Part shown: one piece after another, positions 36,743 through 45,961 of the stretch
Numbering within the stretch: the stretch's first letter is position 1
Layout: every line of letters begins with the position of its first letter
Assembly (NCBI GenBank): GCA_963991145.1
Contig: CAXDOZ010000001.1
Coordinates: 1 to 64,000 of the forward strand
Direction of reading: 5' to 3'
DNA length: 64,000 nucleotides
From: CAXDOZ01 sp963991145
Lineage (GTDB): Bacteria > Bacteroidota > Bacteroidia > Chitinophagales > JABDMM01
The notes under the pieces: model-generated
The model's database searches: none
Told to the model about the DNA's origin: nothing
The model's input: the letters and a program-made list of their open reading frames with translations, nothing else
Position numbers and translations under genes: made by a program

Positions 36743-37921
36743 ATGACAGATAAGGGAATCCTTGGACATATTTTAAGGAAGTCGACCTATATCTGGCTTC
36801 ATCTTGATATGGCTTTCTGTAAGACAGTAGCTAGAGTCTACGCTGCAATTCATGCGAAGAAGCCCAAGAAAGAAATTAAAAAAATTGCTGCTGTCTGGTA
36901 TTGGCCAGAGAACTTCAATTCAGACGAATTGAGATTGGCCTATTGGGGAAAGTACTTCGAGAAAGACGGCTATCAATTTGACAATTTTAAAATTCTCGAT
37001 GTAAAAGAATTTGTCGAGGAATATGAGAAGGGAACCTGGCCACAGAAGTACCTTTTCTACCGAAGAAACTACCTGAGACGTTGGAGGCAATTTTTTAAAA
37101 TGAAGGATTACGATGTCGTTTGGATCGATCGTGCCTTCATGCCTTTTTATCCTTTTAAGTCAGCTGTTTATGAGCCATTGATCAAAAAGATGGGTGCTCA
37201 TTTGGTTATGGATACCACAGATGCATCTGACTATGAGAATAATCCGGATCTGGTTCTCTCAACGCTATCTCAGGCAGATAGAATTACGGCCGCATTTAAA
37301 AAGCTTGTAGAGTTTTATCAACCCAAGTATCACAATGTTACTCGTCTAAATTGGACAGTACCTATTGAAGGATATGTTGTGAAGGATAATTGGAAACTAA
37401 AGGATCCGATCATCATTGGTTGGATGGGCAGCCCGGGTAACTTTGAGTATTTAAGAGAAACCCTGGAACAGTTAAAGGAAGTAGCGAAAGAAGTCCCATT
37501 TACTTTTAGATATATCTGCAGGATCAAGCAGGATATTGATATCCCCGGAGCAACAATAGAACATCACTATTACGGAGATGATTATCACGATATCATTGGG
37601 ACATTCGATATTGGATTGGCTCCATTTACCAAGGTGTCTTTTGCCACAGAAGGTAAGATCGGAATGAAGCATCAGGAATTTATGATCTGCAAGATTCCGC
37701 AGGTTTGTAGTCCGGTTGCGATCTCTGAGCATGCTAAACATGAGGAGCATGTCCTTATCGCAAAGGATATAAGTGACTGGAAAGGCCTTATCTTAAGATT
37801 GCTTTCCGATGAAGATCTAAGGACCAGATTGGGCAATAACAGCCGAGAGCTATTTGATGAGCACTATAATTATGACACCTGGTATCCAACTCTGAAGGAA
37901 GTCCTCACCGATTTTGATTAA
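36743..37921 (+). CDS. GT-B glycosyltransferase (GT4-like)
   Basis: 392 residues from ATG 36743, two bases after the previous stop; a longer frame would overlap it needlessly. IIGWMGSPGNFEYLRETLEQL sits near the start of the C-terminal domain, and FDIGLAPF follows in the donor-binding half. The same GWxGS motif occurs in the gene at 54.8 kb, so the two are paralogs. N-terminal positively charged segments and Trp/Tyr-rich stretches suggest peripheral membrane contact. Donor likely a GDP-sugar by neighbourhood only. Confidence 0.75.
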   Translation: MTDKGILGHILRKSTYIWLHLDMAFCKTVARVYAAIHAKKPKKEIKKIAAVWYWPENFNSDELRLAYWGKYFEKDGYQFDNFKILDVKEFVEEYEKGTWPQKYLFYRRNYLRRWRQFFKMKDYDVVWIDRAFMPFYPFKSAVYEPLIKKMGAHLVMDTTDASDYENNPDLVLSTLSQADRITAAFKKLVEFYQPKYHNVTRLNWTVPIEGYVVKDNWKLKDPIIIGWMGSPGNFEYLRETLEQLKEVAKEVPFTFRYICRIKQDIDIPGATIEHHYYGDDYHDIIGTFDIGLAPFTKVSFATEGKIGMKHQEFMICKIPQVCSPVAISEHAKHEEHVLIAKDISDWKGLILRLLSDEDLRTRLGNNSRELFDEHYNYDTWYPTLKEVLTDFD

Positions 37922-37927
37922 GAAGTA

Positions 37928-39034
37928 ATGGCAGACCGAATCCGAGTGCTTGTATATCCAAACTGGAAACGTGGAAGCGTTTACATGAATAAGCTGGAGG
38001 AAGCTGTTGAGGAGAATGATATTGGCCTGGACTACACGAGTTTTCACGGAGCGATCTTCCCTCTTTCTAAGCAGTACATGAAGGGCTATCATTCAGTTCT
38101 TCAAATTCATTGGGTTAGTGTGCTCTTTGCCGCAGAAGTCAGGAACCCTGTTAAATTTTGGATAAGATACATTCTGGCATATCTCGACATCTGGTACGTT
38201 AGAAATATCCTCTCTGCCAAAATTGTATGGACAGTTCACAATCTTTATTCCCATGATGCAATCAGGAAAAACCTGGACCTTCGAGCGCGTAGATTTCTTG
38301 CTAAGCAATCTGATATCCTTTTGTTACATGGACCCAGCGCTATCCCTCTGGTGACAGAAGCCTATAAAGTCGATAAGTCGAAATGCGTTTGTATTCCTCA
38401 TGGAAATCAAAAAGGGGCCTTCCCCATGGAGATCTCCAAATTCGACGCAAGAGAAAAGCTCCAGATCGGTCAAAATAAAAAGGTGCTTCTGTTCTTCGGA
38501 ACTTTAAGAAAGTATAAAGGGGTTGAGGAATTGATAGAGGCTTTTAAGTCAATTGATGATGAGAACCTCTTCCTGCTGATTGCAGGAAAGTGCCGAGACG
38601 AGTCTTACAGAAAAGAATTAATGGGAATGGCAGATGATCGCACCTTGATCACTGACTCCTTTGTTCCGATTGATGAGGTTCAGGTATATATGGCTGCCGC
38701 GGATATTGTGGTCTTACCGTTTAAAGAGATCCTCACTTCAGGATCGCTCTTGCTGGCAATGACCTTTGGAAAAATGATTGTGGCACCGAGGATGGGTACA
38801 CTCCCGGATTATCTTCTGCCAGAAGGAGGTATTCTTTATGATGAGAAGAATGAAAACTTGAAAATTGCCTTGAACAGGGCAATGGAAATGGATACTGAGA
38901 AAGCGGGTGACTTTAATAAAGAGAAAGTTGATCTATTTGACTGGGACAGAATTGGCGACTCAGTTGCCGATTGGTATAGAAAGCTGATCGATTCAAATAA
39001 CCCTCATCCGAAAAAGAAGAATTGGTTCCAGTGA
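37928..39034 (+). CDS. Family 4-like glycosyltransferase
   Basis: 368 residues with a GT-B build: KVLLFFGTLRKYKGVEELIEAF begins the C-terminal donor domain, and AAADIVVLPFKEILTSGS replaces the usual EGFG-type donor site. IVWTVHNLYSHD sits in the N-terminal half. It starts six bases after the preceding glycosyltransferase and overlaps the following sulfotransferase by GTGA, so the three form one unit with the GDP-sugar genes. Substrates not predictable. Confidence 0.8.
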   Translation: MADRIRVLVYPNWKRGSVYMNKLEEAVEENDIGLDYTSFHGAIFPLSKQYMKGYHSVLQIHWVSVLFAAEVRNPVKFWIRYILAYLDIWYVRNILSAKIVWTVHNLYSHDAIRKNLDLRARRFLAKQSDILLLHGPSAIPLVTEAYKVDKSKCVCIPHGNQKGAFPMEISKFDAREKLQIGQNKKVLLFFGTLRKYKGVEELIEAFKSIDDENLFLLIAGKCRDESYRKELMGMADDRTLITDSFVPIDEVQVYMAAADIVVLPFKEILTSGSLLLAMTFGKMIVAPRMGTLPDYLLPEGGILYDEKNENLKIALNRAMEMDTEKAGDFNKEKVDLFDWDRIGDSVADWYRKLIDSNNPHPKKKNWFQ

Positions 39035-39981
39035 TTGAAGGATTGAAATATCGGGTCTCTAAAATTCAGGGGAAAATTGAAGCCAAAAAGATCGCTTCAG
39101 AGTTCAAAGACCAGAGTTTGAGAACTCCCCCGGTTTTTATTTTGGGTGCCCCAAGAACTGGCAGTACGATCCTATACCAATTACTAAGTTCACAGGGCGA
39201 TTTTTTTTATTTCAATAATTATCTGGCTAAGAATCATCAAACTCCTGCAAAAGCTTTAAAGACCTTTGCAAGTAAAGGAGGACAATTTAAGCACGACTCT
39301 TTTAACTCCAAATTCGGAGAGACTTCAGGAGACAATGCCCCAAGTGAGGCTGGATACTTTTGGTACAGATGGATCCCAGAAGGACATCATGAATTGAAAA
39401 AATCCGATCTAAGTAAAGATGACCTGGACCAGATCTCGTCCTACTTTAAATTCTTTGAATCCCAATCTCAACTCCCGATCCTCATTAAGAACCTAAACAT
39501 GGGATTGAGGATGGATCTGATAAGGTCAATTCACCCGCAAGCAAGAATCATTCACATTGTAAGGAATACCCTTGACAACTCAAGGTCAATACTGAAGGGA
39601 AGAATTAAGTATGGGAATTCAGAGGATTTTTGGTTTGGATCAAAACCCAATGAATGGCAGGACTGGCAAAATGGCTCAGTAGCCGAGCAAATCGTGGGAC
39701 AGATTGAGTGGATGAATAATTCTATCCTGAAGGGTGCCAAACAGTTAGGTGATGAGTGTTATTTGCGAATCCGATATGAGGATCTGGTGAAGGACACTGA
39801 TTCCACGATCAAAGAGATCAAGAACTTTTTAAAGAATGGAAACATAGAAATTGAGCATGGATTTCCATCTTTGAGCAAAGAATCCCAAAATGAAGAGCAG
39901 CTTGAGCTCTCTGATTTTGATAAAGAAGTAATTGAATTGGTTAAGAGTAAGGGTACAGAAAGCAATACCCTTTATCTATAG
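39031..39981 (+). CDS. Sulfotransferase family protein (4 of 4)
   Basis: 316 residues from GTG 39031 (GTGA overlap); a TTG three codons earlier is an alternative. After a short N-terminal extension, the PAPS loop reads FILGAPRTGSTILYQLL (residues 36-52). The 3'-phosphate motif is IIHIVRNTLDNSRSILKGR. The RYEDL stretch is typical of the superfamily. It follows glycosyltransferases in the GDP-fucose/GDP-galactose block, so sulfation of a deoxyhexose or L-galactose residue is a reasonable guess only. Confidence 0.82.
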   Translation: MIEGLKYRVSKIQGKIEAKKIASEFKDQSLRTPPVFILGAPRTGSTILYQLLSSQGDFFYFNNYLAKNHQTPAKALKTFASKGGQFKHDSFNSKFGETSGDNAPSEAGYFWYRWIPEGHHELKKSDLSKDDLDQISSYFKFFESQSQLPILIKNLNMGLRMDLIRSIHPQARIIHIVRNTLDNSRSILKGRIKYGNSEDFWFGSKPNEWQDWQNGSVAEQIVGQIEWMNNSILKGAKQLGDECYLRIRYEDLVKDTDSTIKEIKNFLKNGNIEIEHGFPSLSKESQNEEQLELSDFDKEVIELVKSKGTESNTLYL

Positions 39982-39998
39982 CTAATATCACCCCAAGT

Positions 39999-40940
39999 AT
40001 GAGCAGCCAGAACAGCCCCAAAAACTGGAAAGAAGAATACATCAATAGTGCCAGGGATGATTGGTATCTCTATCATCAACCATACTATTTAGATGCAGTT
40101 ACAAATGGAAACTGGGATGTAGTTAGATTCCCGGAAGAGGGTCAGGCAAAGGCTTTTTTACCCTATGTGACGAGGAAAGAGAGAGATGGCAATGCTATTG
40201 TCATGCCTCCCTACACTGCATTTCTAGGCCCTGTTTTCCTGGAAGATCTTAGTACCTCCAAACAATATGCTGCCATTGAAGGCCTGTTGGATAATTTGCC
40301 TGATTGTCCTTTCATTGAGCAGAGATGGAATCCATCGATTGAAAATTGGCTGCCTGCTTATTGGAAGAATTTCGAACAGCAGACCAGGTACACCTACATT
40401 ATTGACTGCCCCGGAGATGAAGAACAGATCTGGAAAGAGATCTCATCCAAGAAGCGAAATGCGATCCGTAAGGCAGAAAAGAATCTGACAATTGAAGAGG
40501 CGCCCAAAGATGTACTCCTAGAAAAGACATCATGGATGGCCTTCCTGAATCACGATAAGAATGCCCTTTCAAATATCATTGATACTCTTGGTGAGCGAGG
40601 TCAAATGAAGATCCTGGGAACAAAGAATGATCAGGGAGAGTGGAGTAATCTGGCCCTGTTTGTTTGGGATAAGAGCAGGATGTACTATTTGGTTGGCTTG
40701 AGAGATAATTCTAAAAAGGACGATGAAGGGATGAATCTTCTCCTTTGGACAGCCATGAAAGATGCACCTGAAGGAATTGAGATATTCGATTTCGAAGGAA
40801 GCATGATCAAAGGAATTGAGACCTTCTTCAGATTGTTGGGAGGGAAGCCGCAAGCATATTTTCAGATCTCAAAGTCATTTTCCAGATATCGTAACTTTAG
40901 AAAAGGAGTTTCATTCCTGCTCAAAGCACTAAAGGGTTAA
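39999..40940 (+). CDS. FemAB/GNAT-like acyl- or aminoacyl-transferase (VimA-like candidate)
   Basis: 313 residues. The middle part SSKKRNAIRKAEKN and a later region with DEGMNLLLWTAMKDA and FDFEGSMIKGIETFFRLLGG match the FemAB/GNAT (Acetyltransf_6-like) fold seen in peptidyl- or N-acyl-transferases of cell-wall and glycan assembly. It abuts the deacetylase-like gene downstream by one base. In P. gingivalis a GNAT-like VimA and a deacetylase-like VimE form a similar pair that modifies the Wbp-derived linking sugar. I propose the same role on context; sequence identity to VimA was not tested. Confidence 0.7.
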   Translation: MSSQNSPKNWKEEYINSARDDWYLYHQPYYLDAVTNGNWDVVRFPEEGQAKAFLPYVTRKERDGNAIVMPPYTAFLGPVFLEDLSTSKQYAAIEGLLDNLPDCPFIEQRWNPSIENWLPAYWKNFEQQTRYTYIIDCPGDEEQIWKEISSKKRNAIRKAEKNLTIEEAPKDVLLEKTSWMAFLNHDKNALSNIIDTLGERGQMKILGTKNDQGEWSNLALFVWDKSRMYYLVGLRDNSKKDDEGMNLLLWTAMKDAPEGIEIFDFEGSMIKGIETFFRLLGGKPQAYFQISKSFSRYRNFRKGVSFLLKALKG

Positions 40941-42214
40941 TGTCTGATCTTTCAACCGAACAATTATCTATCTACCTCAAAGCCCAAACCTTTGAATGGC
41001 TGGTCAGCTATTCTAATGAAACTGAATGGCAGGTAATTGTTGAAGGAGATTCAATTTCCATCGGCCTGAAAGGCCAGATCTATAAGGAGGATTTGCCAGA
41101 GAAAATACCTGACAGAAATCAAATCACCTCTCTTTTAAATTCCTTAGAATCCAATCAAAGCTTAAAGCAGGATCTTCCATTTATCTCTTTGCTGGATTTC
41201 TTTTGGCGTGAACAGTATTTAAAGAAACCCCTTCAACTTGATGCTCATAAACGAGTTTCTAAAGATTCAATTCAACCCGAATATCTTGAAATTCTAGGCT
41301 GGCCGATCTTTGATATTCTAATGCACTCTCTGCTGGATCAATTTGGAGTAAAGCCTCAAAGGGGAAAGACTGTTACGCTAAGCTGTGATTATGATTTCGC
41401 CAATATCTGGAATCAGCTGAACGAGTTATCTGCGGCTAAGCAATTATTGAGAATAGGCGCAGGAAAAGGTCTTAGCGCTTTTTATAAGTCATTTCAGTCA
41501 ATGTCAAATGCTGAGAAAGAATTGAAATGGAATGGCTCTTTGAACAGAGAAATGTTTTCACCAGATCTGGATCTGGGAAATGAAATTGAAATAAATCGGA
41601 TTGCATTCCTCCTAATTCATCAGACCAATAAAAATTTCGATCCAAAGAATAATACTAGCAGCAATTCATATTCAAACTTCCTATCTCAACTAGCTAAAGA
41701 GGGAATTGAAGTTGGTCTTCATCCGGGATATGATACCAGATATCAGGGAGAGGAAAGTATGATTCTTCAAAAGGATATGCTCCAATCAATTTCTTCCTCA
41801 ATTATTCAGAAGTTGAGATTCCATTATTTGAATGCTGATCTCCCTCATGACCTGCGTTTGTTGGAGGCTGCAGGAATTAAGGAGGATTATTCATTTGCTT
41901 TTGCAGACACCCTCCTCTTTAGATCGGGAAGGTCCACTCCCTGCAGGTACTGGGATTTTGAATTAGAAAGAATGATTGATGTCCTTTCTGTTCCTCTTAC
42001 AATAATGGATACAACATTGGTAGAATACTCAGCTGGAAATGGTAACATGAGCAGCCATTTAGAGAGAGCCTGGACCTTTGGGCAATCCATAAATATTCTG
42101 TTTCACAATCAATACTTTGACCCCTTTATCGAATACCCCAAAGCCGCCGAGGTTCAATCATTGTATTCCCAATGCATAGAACACTTACAAGCTTTAAGTT
42201 CAGGCAACATTTGA
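40940..42214 (+). CDS. Polysaccharide-deacetylase-like protein (VimE-like candidate)
   Basis: 424 residues. After a poorly conserved N-terminal ~130 residues comes VTLSCDYDFANIW, where family members have a metal-binding THDVD-type motif. VGLHPGYDT, RFHYLN, and the RxSTPCRYWDFE segment follow; together they match a Bacteroidota branch of the NodB-type deacetylase family. The motif change (CDYD) leaves Asp residues but not the typical His-Asp pair. It overlaps its upstream FemAB-like neighbour by one base, so the two products probably act on the same substrate. Removing an N-acetyl group before re-acylation by the neighbour is a reasonable model. Confidence 0.65.
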   Translation: MSDLSTEQLSIYLKAQTFEWLVSYSNETEWQVIVEGDSISIGLKGQIYKEDLPEKIPDRNQITSLLNSLESNQSLKQDLPFISLLDFFWREQYLKKPLQLDAHKRVSKDSIQPEYLEILGWPIFDILMHSLLDQFGVKPQRGKTVTLSCDYDFANIWNQLNELSAAKQLLRIGAGKGLSAFYKSFQSMSNAEKELKWNGSLNREMFSPDLDLGNEIEINRIAFLLIHQTNKNFDPKNNTSSNSYSNFLSQLAKEGIEVGLHPGYDTRYQGEESMILQKDMLQSISSSIIQKLRFHYLNADLPHDLRLLEAAGIKEDYSFAFADTLLFRSGRSTPCRYWDFELERMIDVLSVPLTIMDTTLVEYSAGNGNMSSHLERAWTFGQSINILFHNQYFDPFIEYPKAAEVQSLYSQCIEHLQALSSGNI

Positions 42215-42228
42215 GGGTCAATTTTTTC

Positions 42229-42236
42229 TAAGTTTG
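42229..42236 (+). promoter_or_regulatory. Putative promoter -7 element before the carbamoyltransferase
   Basis: TAAGTTTG matches TAnnTTTG exactly and ends 16 bases before the ATG at 42253. A TTTG at 42210-42213 lies 15 bases upstream, slightly closer than the usual -33 spacing. Confidence 0.5.
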
Positions 42237-42252
42237 CACCAAATTTGAATTG

Positions 42253-44100
42253 ATGTCGAAGAATTATACTCTTGGTATCCATATTGGACACGACTCTACG
42301 GTTTGCCTTATTGACGAACAGGGTGAAGTAATTTACGCTGTAGCTGAAGAGAGAGTAACAAGAATAAAGTATCATCTGGGTTTCCCTTATGATGGAGTCA
42401 AAGAAATGCTTAGATACACCGGGGTTGATCCTAAGGATATCAAGTACGTTGCTGGCTCGACAAAGCGTCTGGTCTTCCACGGACAGGATGCCTATAATGA
42501 CCTTCTATTTACCGAGGACAAAGACAAACTGAGATCAGTAGATTTCGGTAATCAGGCTTTGAACCCTTCTCCTGTGGGGAGAGTAATGGAAGTGATATCC
42601 GCAAATCTTGGCAATCAGAAAGCCTTAAGTCCAGAGGAATTCAAGTCAAAGAGCGAAGCATTGACTTTAGAGATGATGAGCGATGCTTTGAAGAAAGTTG
42701 GACTTGGCCATGCCGAGATAAAGACCTTTGATCATCACCTTTGCCATGCTGCAAGTGCATATTACTGCTCTGGCCAGGGTGATGCCCTGATCATTACTAT
42801 GGATGGAGCAGGAGATGGTCTCTGTGCTTCAGCAAATGTGATCAAAGACGGCAAGGTTACAAGGATCTCTGGCGCAAGCGCCGATGTCTCACCTGGTCGA
42901 TTGTACTCTGAAGTAACAGGCTTTGTTGGATTCAAAAGACTGCGTCACGAAGGAAAGATCACCGGTTTGGCAGCTTACGGAGATCCGGATAGATTTTATG
43001 CTGATTTCAAGAAGTTCCTTCGCTTTAATCCCGAGACTGAGCAATTTGATTTTGATATACCTAAGCGCTCCGCCCTTGCATCAAAATGGAAAACTCTGAA
43101 CAGAGTTGTTGCAGGAATTCAAACTGGCCGTCCACATATTGCTGAATTCTCAGATCACCTTTCAAAAATTGCAGATCCAAAAGATGATATGCAGGATTTG
43201 GCAGCTGCAGCTCAAAGGGTGCTGGAAGAAATTTCAGTCGAATACGTAAAGCATTTCCTACAAAAATCTACCAGTAAGAAAGTACTTCTCGCTGGAGGTG
43301 TTTTTGCCAATGTCCGGGTTAACCAATTGATAGCTGAGATTCCCGGAGTTGAATTCGTCTACATCCATCAGAACATGGGTGATGGAGGATTGGCTTTAGG
43401 TGCAGCTATGCTTGATTACTATGAAGAGAATGGTCGACCTTATAATGGATACCAACCATTAAATGTATACTTCGGTAGCGCATACACAGATGATGAAATT
43501 GAAAAAGACATCATCGAATCAGGCATCCCTTATGAGAAGTTTGACAATGTAGAGAAGAAGATCGCTGAACTGATCCACGATGGAAAGGTAATCGGACGAT
43601 TCAATGGCGGAATGGAATACGGTCCAAGAGCTCTTGGGAACAGAACCATTATGGCCCGCACTACGGATAGAAGCATCAATGACTGGCTGAACAAGCAGCT
43701 GAACAGAACTGAATTCATGCCTTTCGCTCCAAGTGTTTACGGTCCGGAAGCAGGCAATATACTTGTTGATTACGATCGCAAGGTGGCCAACTTTGCTGAT
43801 CGCTTTATGACCATTACTTATCACGTAATTCCTGAGTGGAGAGATAAATTGCAGGCAGTAACTCACGTAGATGGAACTGCTCGTCCGCAAGTGGTTTGGG
43901 AAGAAGGGAATCCTTCTTACTACAAGATCCTGGAGGAGTATTTCAAATTGAGTGGAATACCTGCAGTGATCAACACCAGCTTTAATATGCACGAAGAGCC
44001 AATCGTTCGTACTCCTGCAGAAGGTATCAAGTCTTATAATCAGGGTTGTCTTGATTACTTAGCTATTGGTAGCTTTATAGTAGGCCAGCCAAGATCCTAA
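42253..44100 (+). CDS. NodU/CmcH-family carbamoyltransferase
   Basis: 615 residues from the ATG at 42253, next to a TTG that would add one residue. The N-terminal ASKHA-type domain has LGIHIGHDSTVCLI, AVAEERVTRIKYHLGFP, FDHHLCHAASAYYCSG and TMDGAGDG. The C-terminal domain has FNGGMEYGPRALGNRTIMA and VINTSFNMHEEPIV. The family transfers a carbamoyl group from carbamoyl phosphate, via carbamoyl-AMP, to a sugar or antibiotic hydroxyl. All expected His and Asp motifs appear intact. In this locus it should decorate a sugar. Its stop codon and the ATG of the exosortase gene share one base. Confidence 0.92.
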   Translation: MSKNYTLGIHIGHDSTVCLIDEQGEVIYAVAEERVTRIKYHLGFPYDGVKEMLRYTGVDPKDIKYVAGSTKRLVFHGQDAYNDLLFTEDKDKLRSVDFGNQALNPSPVGRVMEVISANLGNQKALSPEEFKSKSEALTLEMMSDALKKVGLGHAEIKTFDHHLCHAASAYYCSGQGDALIITMDGAGDGLCASANVIKDGKVTRISGASADVSPGRLYSEVTGFVGFKRLRHEGKITGLAAYGDPDRFYADFKKFLRFNPETEQFDFDIPKRSALASKWKTLNRVVAGIQTGRPHIAEFSDHLSKIADPKDDMQDLAAAAQRVLEEISVEYVKHFLQKSTSKKVLLAGGVFANVRVNQLIAEIPGVEFVYIHQNMGDGGLALGAAMLDYYEENGRPYNGYQPLNVYFGSAYTDDEIEKDIIESGIPYEKFDNVEKKIAELIHDGKVIGRFNGGMEYGPRALGNRTIMARTTDRSINDWLNKQLNRTEFMPFAPSVYGPEAGNILVDYDRKVANFADRFMTITYHVIPEWRDKLQAVTHVDGTARPQVVWEEGNPSYYKILEEYFKLSGIPAVINTSFNMHEEPIVRTPAEGIKSYNQGCLDYLAIGSFIVGQPRS

Positions 44101-44645
44101 TGCTTAAGCAGCTTAAAGAGATTTACTACGAGAATGAGGTTTACAGATTTCTGATTAACCTGATTTTCCTTGTAGGACTTTATGAGCTGGCTATCTACAT
44201 CTTTTCAATTATTCCCGGATTCTACTACTGGGATCTATTCCATCTGAAAGTAATTTACAACGGAGTTGATATTGCAGAATGGGTGCTTTCATTAATGGGA
44301 TACGAGCTGGGCGAATTTGACAATCAGCAGTATTTCCAAATTATTGGAGGTAGTGTTCTAAAGGCTGGTAAGCCTTGTTCAGGAGTAAACCTGATGGCTT
44401 ATTATACCATCATCATTCTTGCTTACCCAGGTACTATTAAGAGCAAGATGATCTTCATTCCTGTTGGTATTCTCCTGATCCATTTGGTCAATGTTGGTCG
44501 CTATGTAGCACTGGCATTATCCGACCTGTACACCAAAGAGTATTTCGAATTACATCATCATGTTATCTTCAAAGCAGTAGCCTACATACTGATATTTATT
44601 TTCTGGCTGGTGTATGTAAAGGTGAACTCAAGAGCGAAAAGTTAA
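44100..44645 (+). CDS. Exosortase/archaeosortase family protein
   Basis: 181 residues with about five membrane segments. The catalytic residues of exosortases are visible: Cys93 in GKPCSGVNLM, Arg134 in NVGRY and a His run 152-154 in LHHHVIF. Known exosortases are membrane transpeptidase-like enzymes that process a C-terminal tripartite sorting signal (PEP-CTERM) and often sit in exopolysaccharide loci. The short length fits the compact Bacteroidota subfamilies. I saw no PEP-CTERM-type tail on any protein in this window, so its substrate is unknown. It is co-translated with the carbamoyltransferase. Confidence 0.85.
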   Translation: MLKQLKEIYYENEVYRFLINLIFLVGLYELAIYIFSIIPGFYYWDLFHLKVIYNGVDIAEWVLSLMGYELGEFDNQQYFQIIGGSVLKAGKPCSGVNLMAYYTIIILAYPGTIKSKMIFIPVGILLIHLVNVGRYVALALSDLYTKEYFELHHHVIFKAVAYILIFIFWLVYVKVNSRAKS

Positions 44646-44655
44646 GCTCAGGAAA

Positions 44656-45948
44656 ATGGAACCGGTTTTAATTCTATCCTACTTCTATCCTCCATGCAAT
44701 CTAACTGCATCACAGCGCACAGATGCATGGGTGAGGTACTTTCCTGAATTTGGCCTTGAGCCGATTTTAATTACCCGCAACTGGGACATCCCGATAAAGA
44801 ACCAGTACGATATTAATCTCCCTACAGGAGAGAAAGAAAGGGTCGAGAAGCTTGATATTGGTGAAGTTCATTACCTGCCATTCAAGGGAAACTTAAGAGA
44901 CAGGATTCAGGCCAAGCACGGTCCGGATAGCAAGAAACTCATTCGAAGACTTTTGACGATGTGGGAGCTTTTTGCCCAGAATTATACAAATTCAGCTATC
45001 CCGTATAACAACATGCTGGATAAAGCTCGCGAGATCTTAAAGGCTAGACCAGAGATCAAAAAGCTCATCGTGAGCACGAATCCTTATCAGCAATTTGCCT
45101 TCGCCTATCAACTTAAGAAAGAGTTTCCGAGACTTGAGTGGTATGCTGATTACCGAGATGATTGGACAACAAGAGAACTTAATGCCCAATCGGGAACGCT
45201 ATTTAAGATCATTCGATCCATTGAAGCTAAAAGTGAAAAGAAGTGGTTATCAAACTCCACTGGGATCATTTCGGTTACAGAGGTCCTAACGGACCGAATT
45301 TCCAGGTTTCTCAATAAGCCGGGATTCACTGCCCTCAATGGTTTTTTTGAAGAAGACTTCACTGAACTGAGTAGTCAGAACAAGTCTGATTCTTTTGTTT
45401 TCAACTATACCGGTTATCTCTACAATGATCAACCTGTAGAGCAGGTGACAGAGGCTTTTAAGAAATTGATTGAAAAGTATAGTGGAATGATAGATATCGT
45501 ATTTCGCTTTCTCGGAACTGCCTATCACCCTCCATCAAAAGAGCGTATACTTTTAGCGGCAAACGGTATCGAATCCAATATGGATGTAACGGAGAGGATC
45601 TCGCGCCAGGAGTGTCTTCAATTCGAAGCTGATGCAGATGCATTTATCATGATGCCATACATCGGGCATAAGGGAATACCCGGCTCCAAGCTCTATCAAT
45701 ATTTGGGGCACAATAAACCGATCATTCTTTATCCTTCCGATGATGATATCATTGAAAGAACAATTAAAGACGCTAATTCCGGCTTTGTTTGTCGCAGTGA
45801 AGAGGAGTTCATTGAGCAGTGCTCAAGACTCATTGACCATAAGATCGAGAGCGGAAGCAATTTAAAACTGGACTCTCATCCCGAGCTCTATTCGCGCCGT
45901 TATTCTACGAAGCAAATAGCTGAGCTACTCAAGGGTTCAAATAGCTGA
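44656..45948 (+). CDS. GT-B glycosyltransferase
   Basis: 430 residues. LILSYFYPPCNLTASQRTDAWVRYF at the N-terminus and ADYRDDWTTREL mid-way are typical of a bacterial GT-B group related to GT4. The C-terminal half has YTGYLYNDQPVEQVTEAF and a DADAFIMMPYIGHKGIPGSKLYQYL donor site. It follows the exosortase by ten bases. No membrane segment seen. Substrate unknown. Confidence 0.8.
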   Translation: MEPVLILSYFYPPCNLTASQRTDAWVRYFPEFGLEPILITRNWDIPIKNQYDINLPTGEKERVEKLDIGEVHYLPFKGNLRDRIQAKHGPDSKKLIRRLLTMWELFAQNYTNSAIPYNNMLDKAREILKARPEIKKLIVSTNPYQQFAFAYQLKKEFPRLEWYADYRDDWTTRELNAQSGTLFKIIRSIEAKSEKKWLSNSTGIISVTEVLTDRISRFLNKPGFTALNGFFEEDFTELSSQNKSDSFVFNYTGYLYNDQPVEQVTEAFKKLIEKYSGMIDIVFRFLGTAYHPPSKERILLAANGIESNMDVTERISRQECLQFEADADAFIMMPYIGHKGIPGSKLYQYLGHNKPIILYPSDDDIIERTIKDANSGFVCRSEEEFIEQCSRLIDHKIESGSNLKLDSHPELYSRRYSTKQIAELLKGSNS

Positions 45949-45949
45949 A

Positions 45950-45957
45950 TATATTTG
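45950..45957 (+). promoter_or_regulatory. Putative promoter -7 element directly before the UDP-GlcNAc 2-epimerase gene
   Basis: TATATTTG fits TAnnTTTG exactly and begins two bases after the preceding stop codon. Only CAGG separates it from the ATG at 45962. The same four-base spacing is seen before purN. Confidence 0.45.
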
Positions 45958-45961
45958 CAGG

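Noticed and set aside
43519..43992. 157-codon open frame on the minus strand
   Set aside because: It lies wholly inside the carbamoyltransferase gene, whose motifs are intact; no recognisable protein features.
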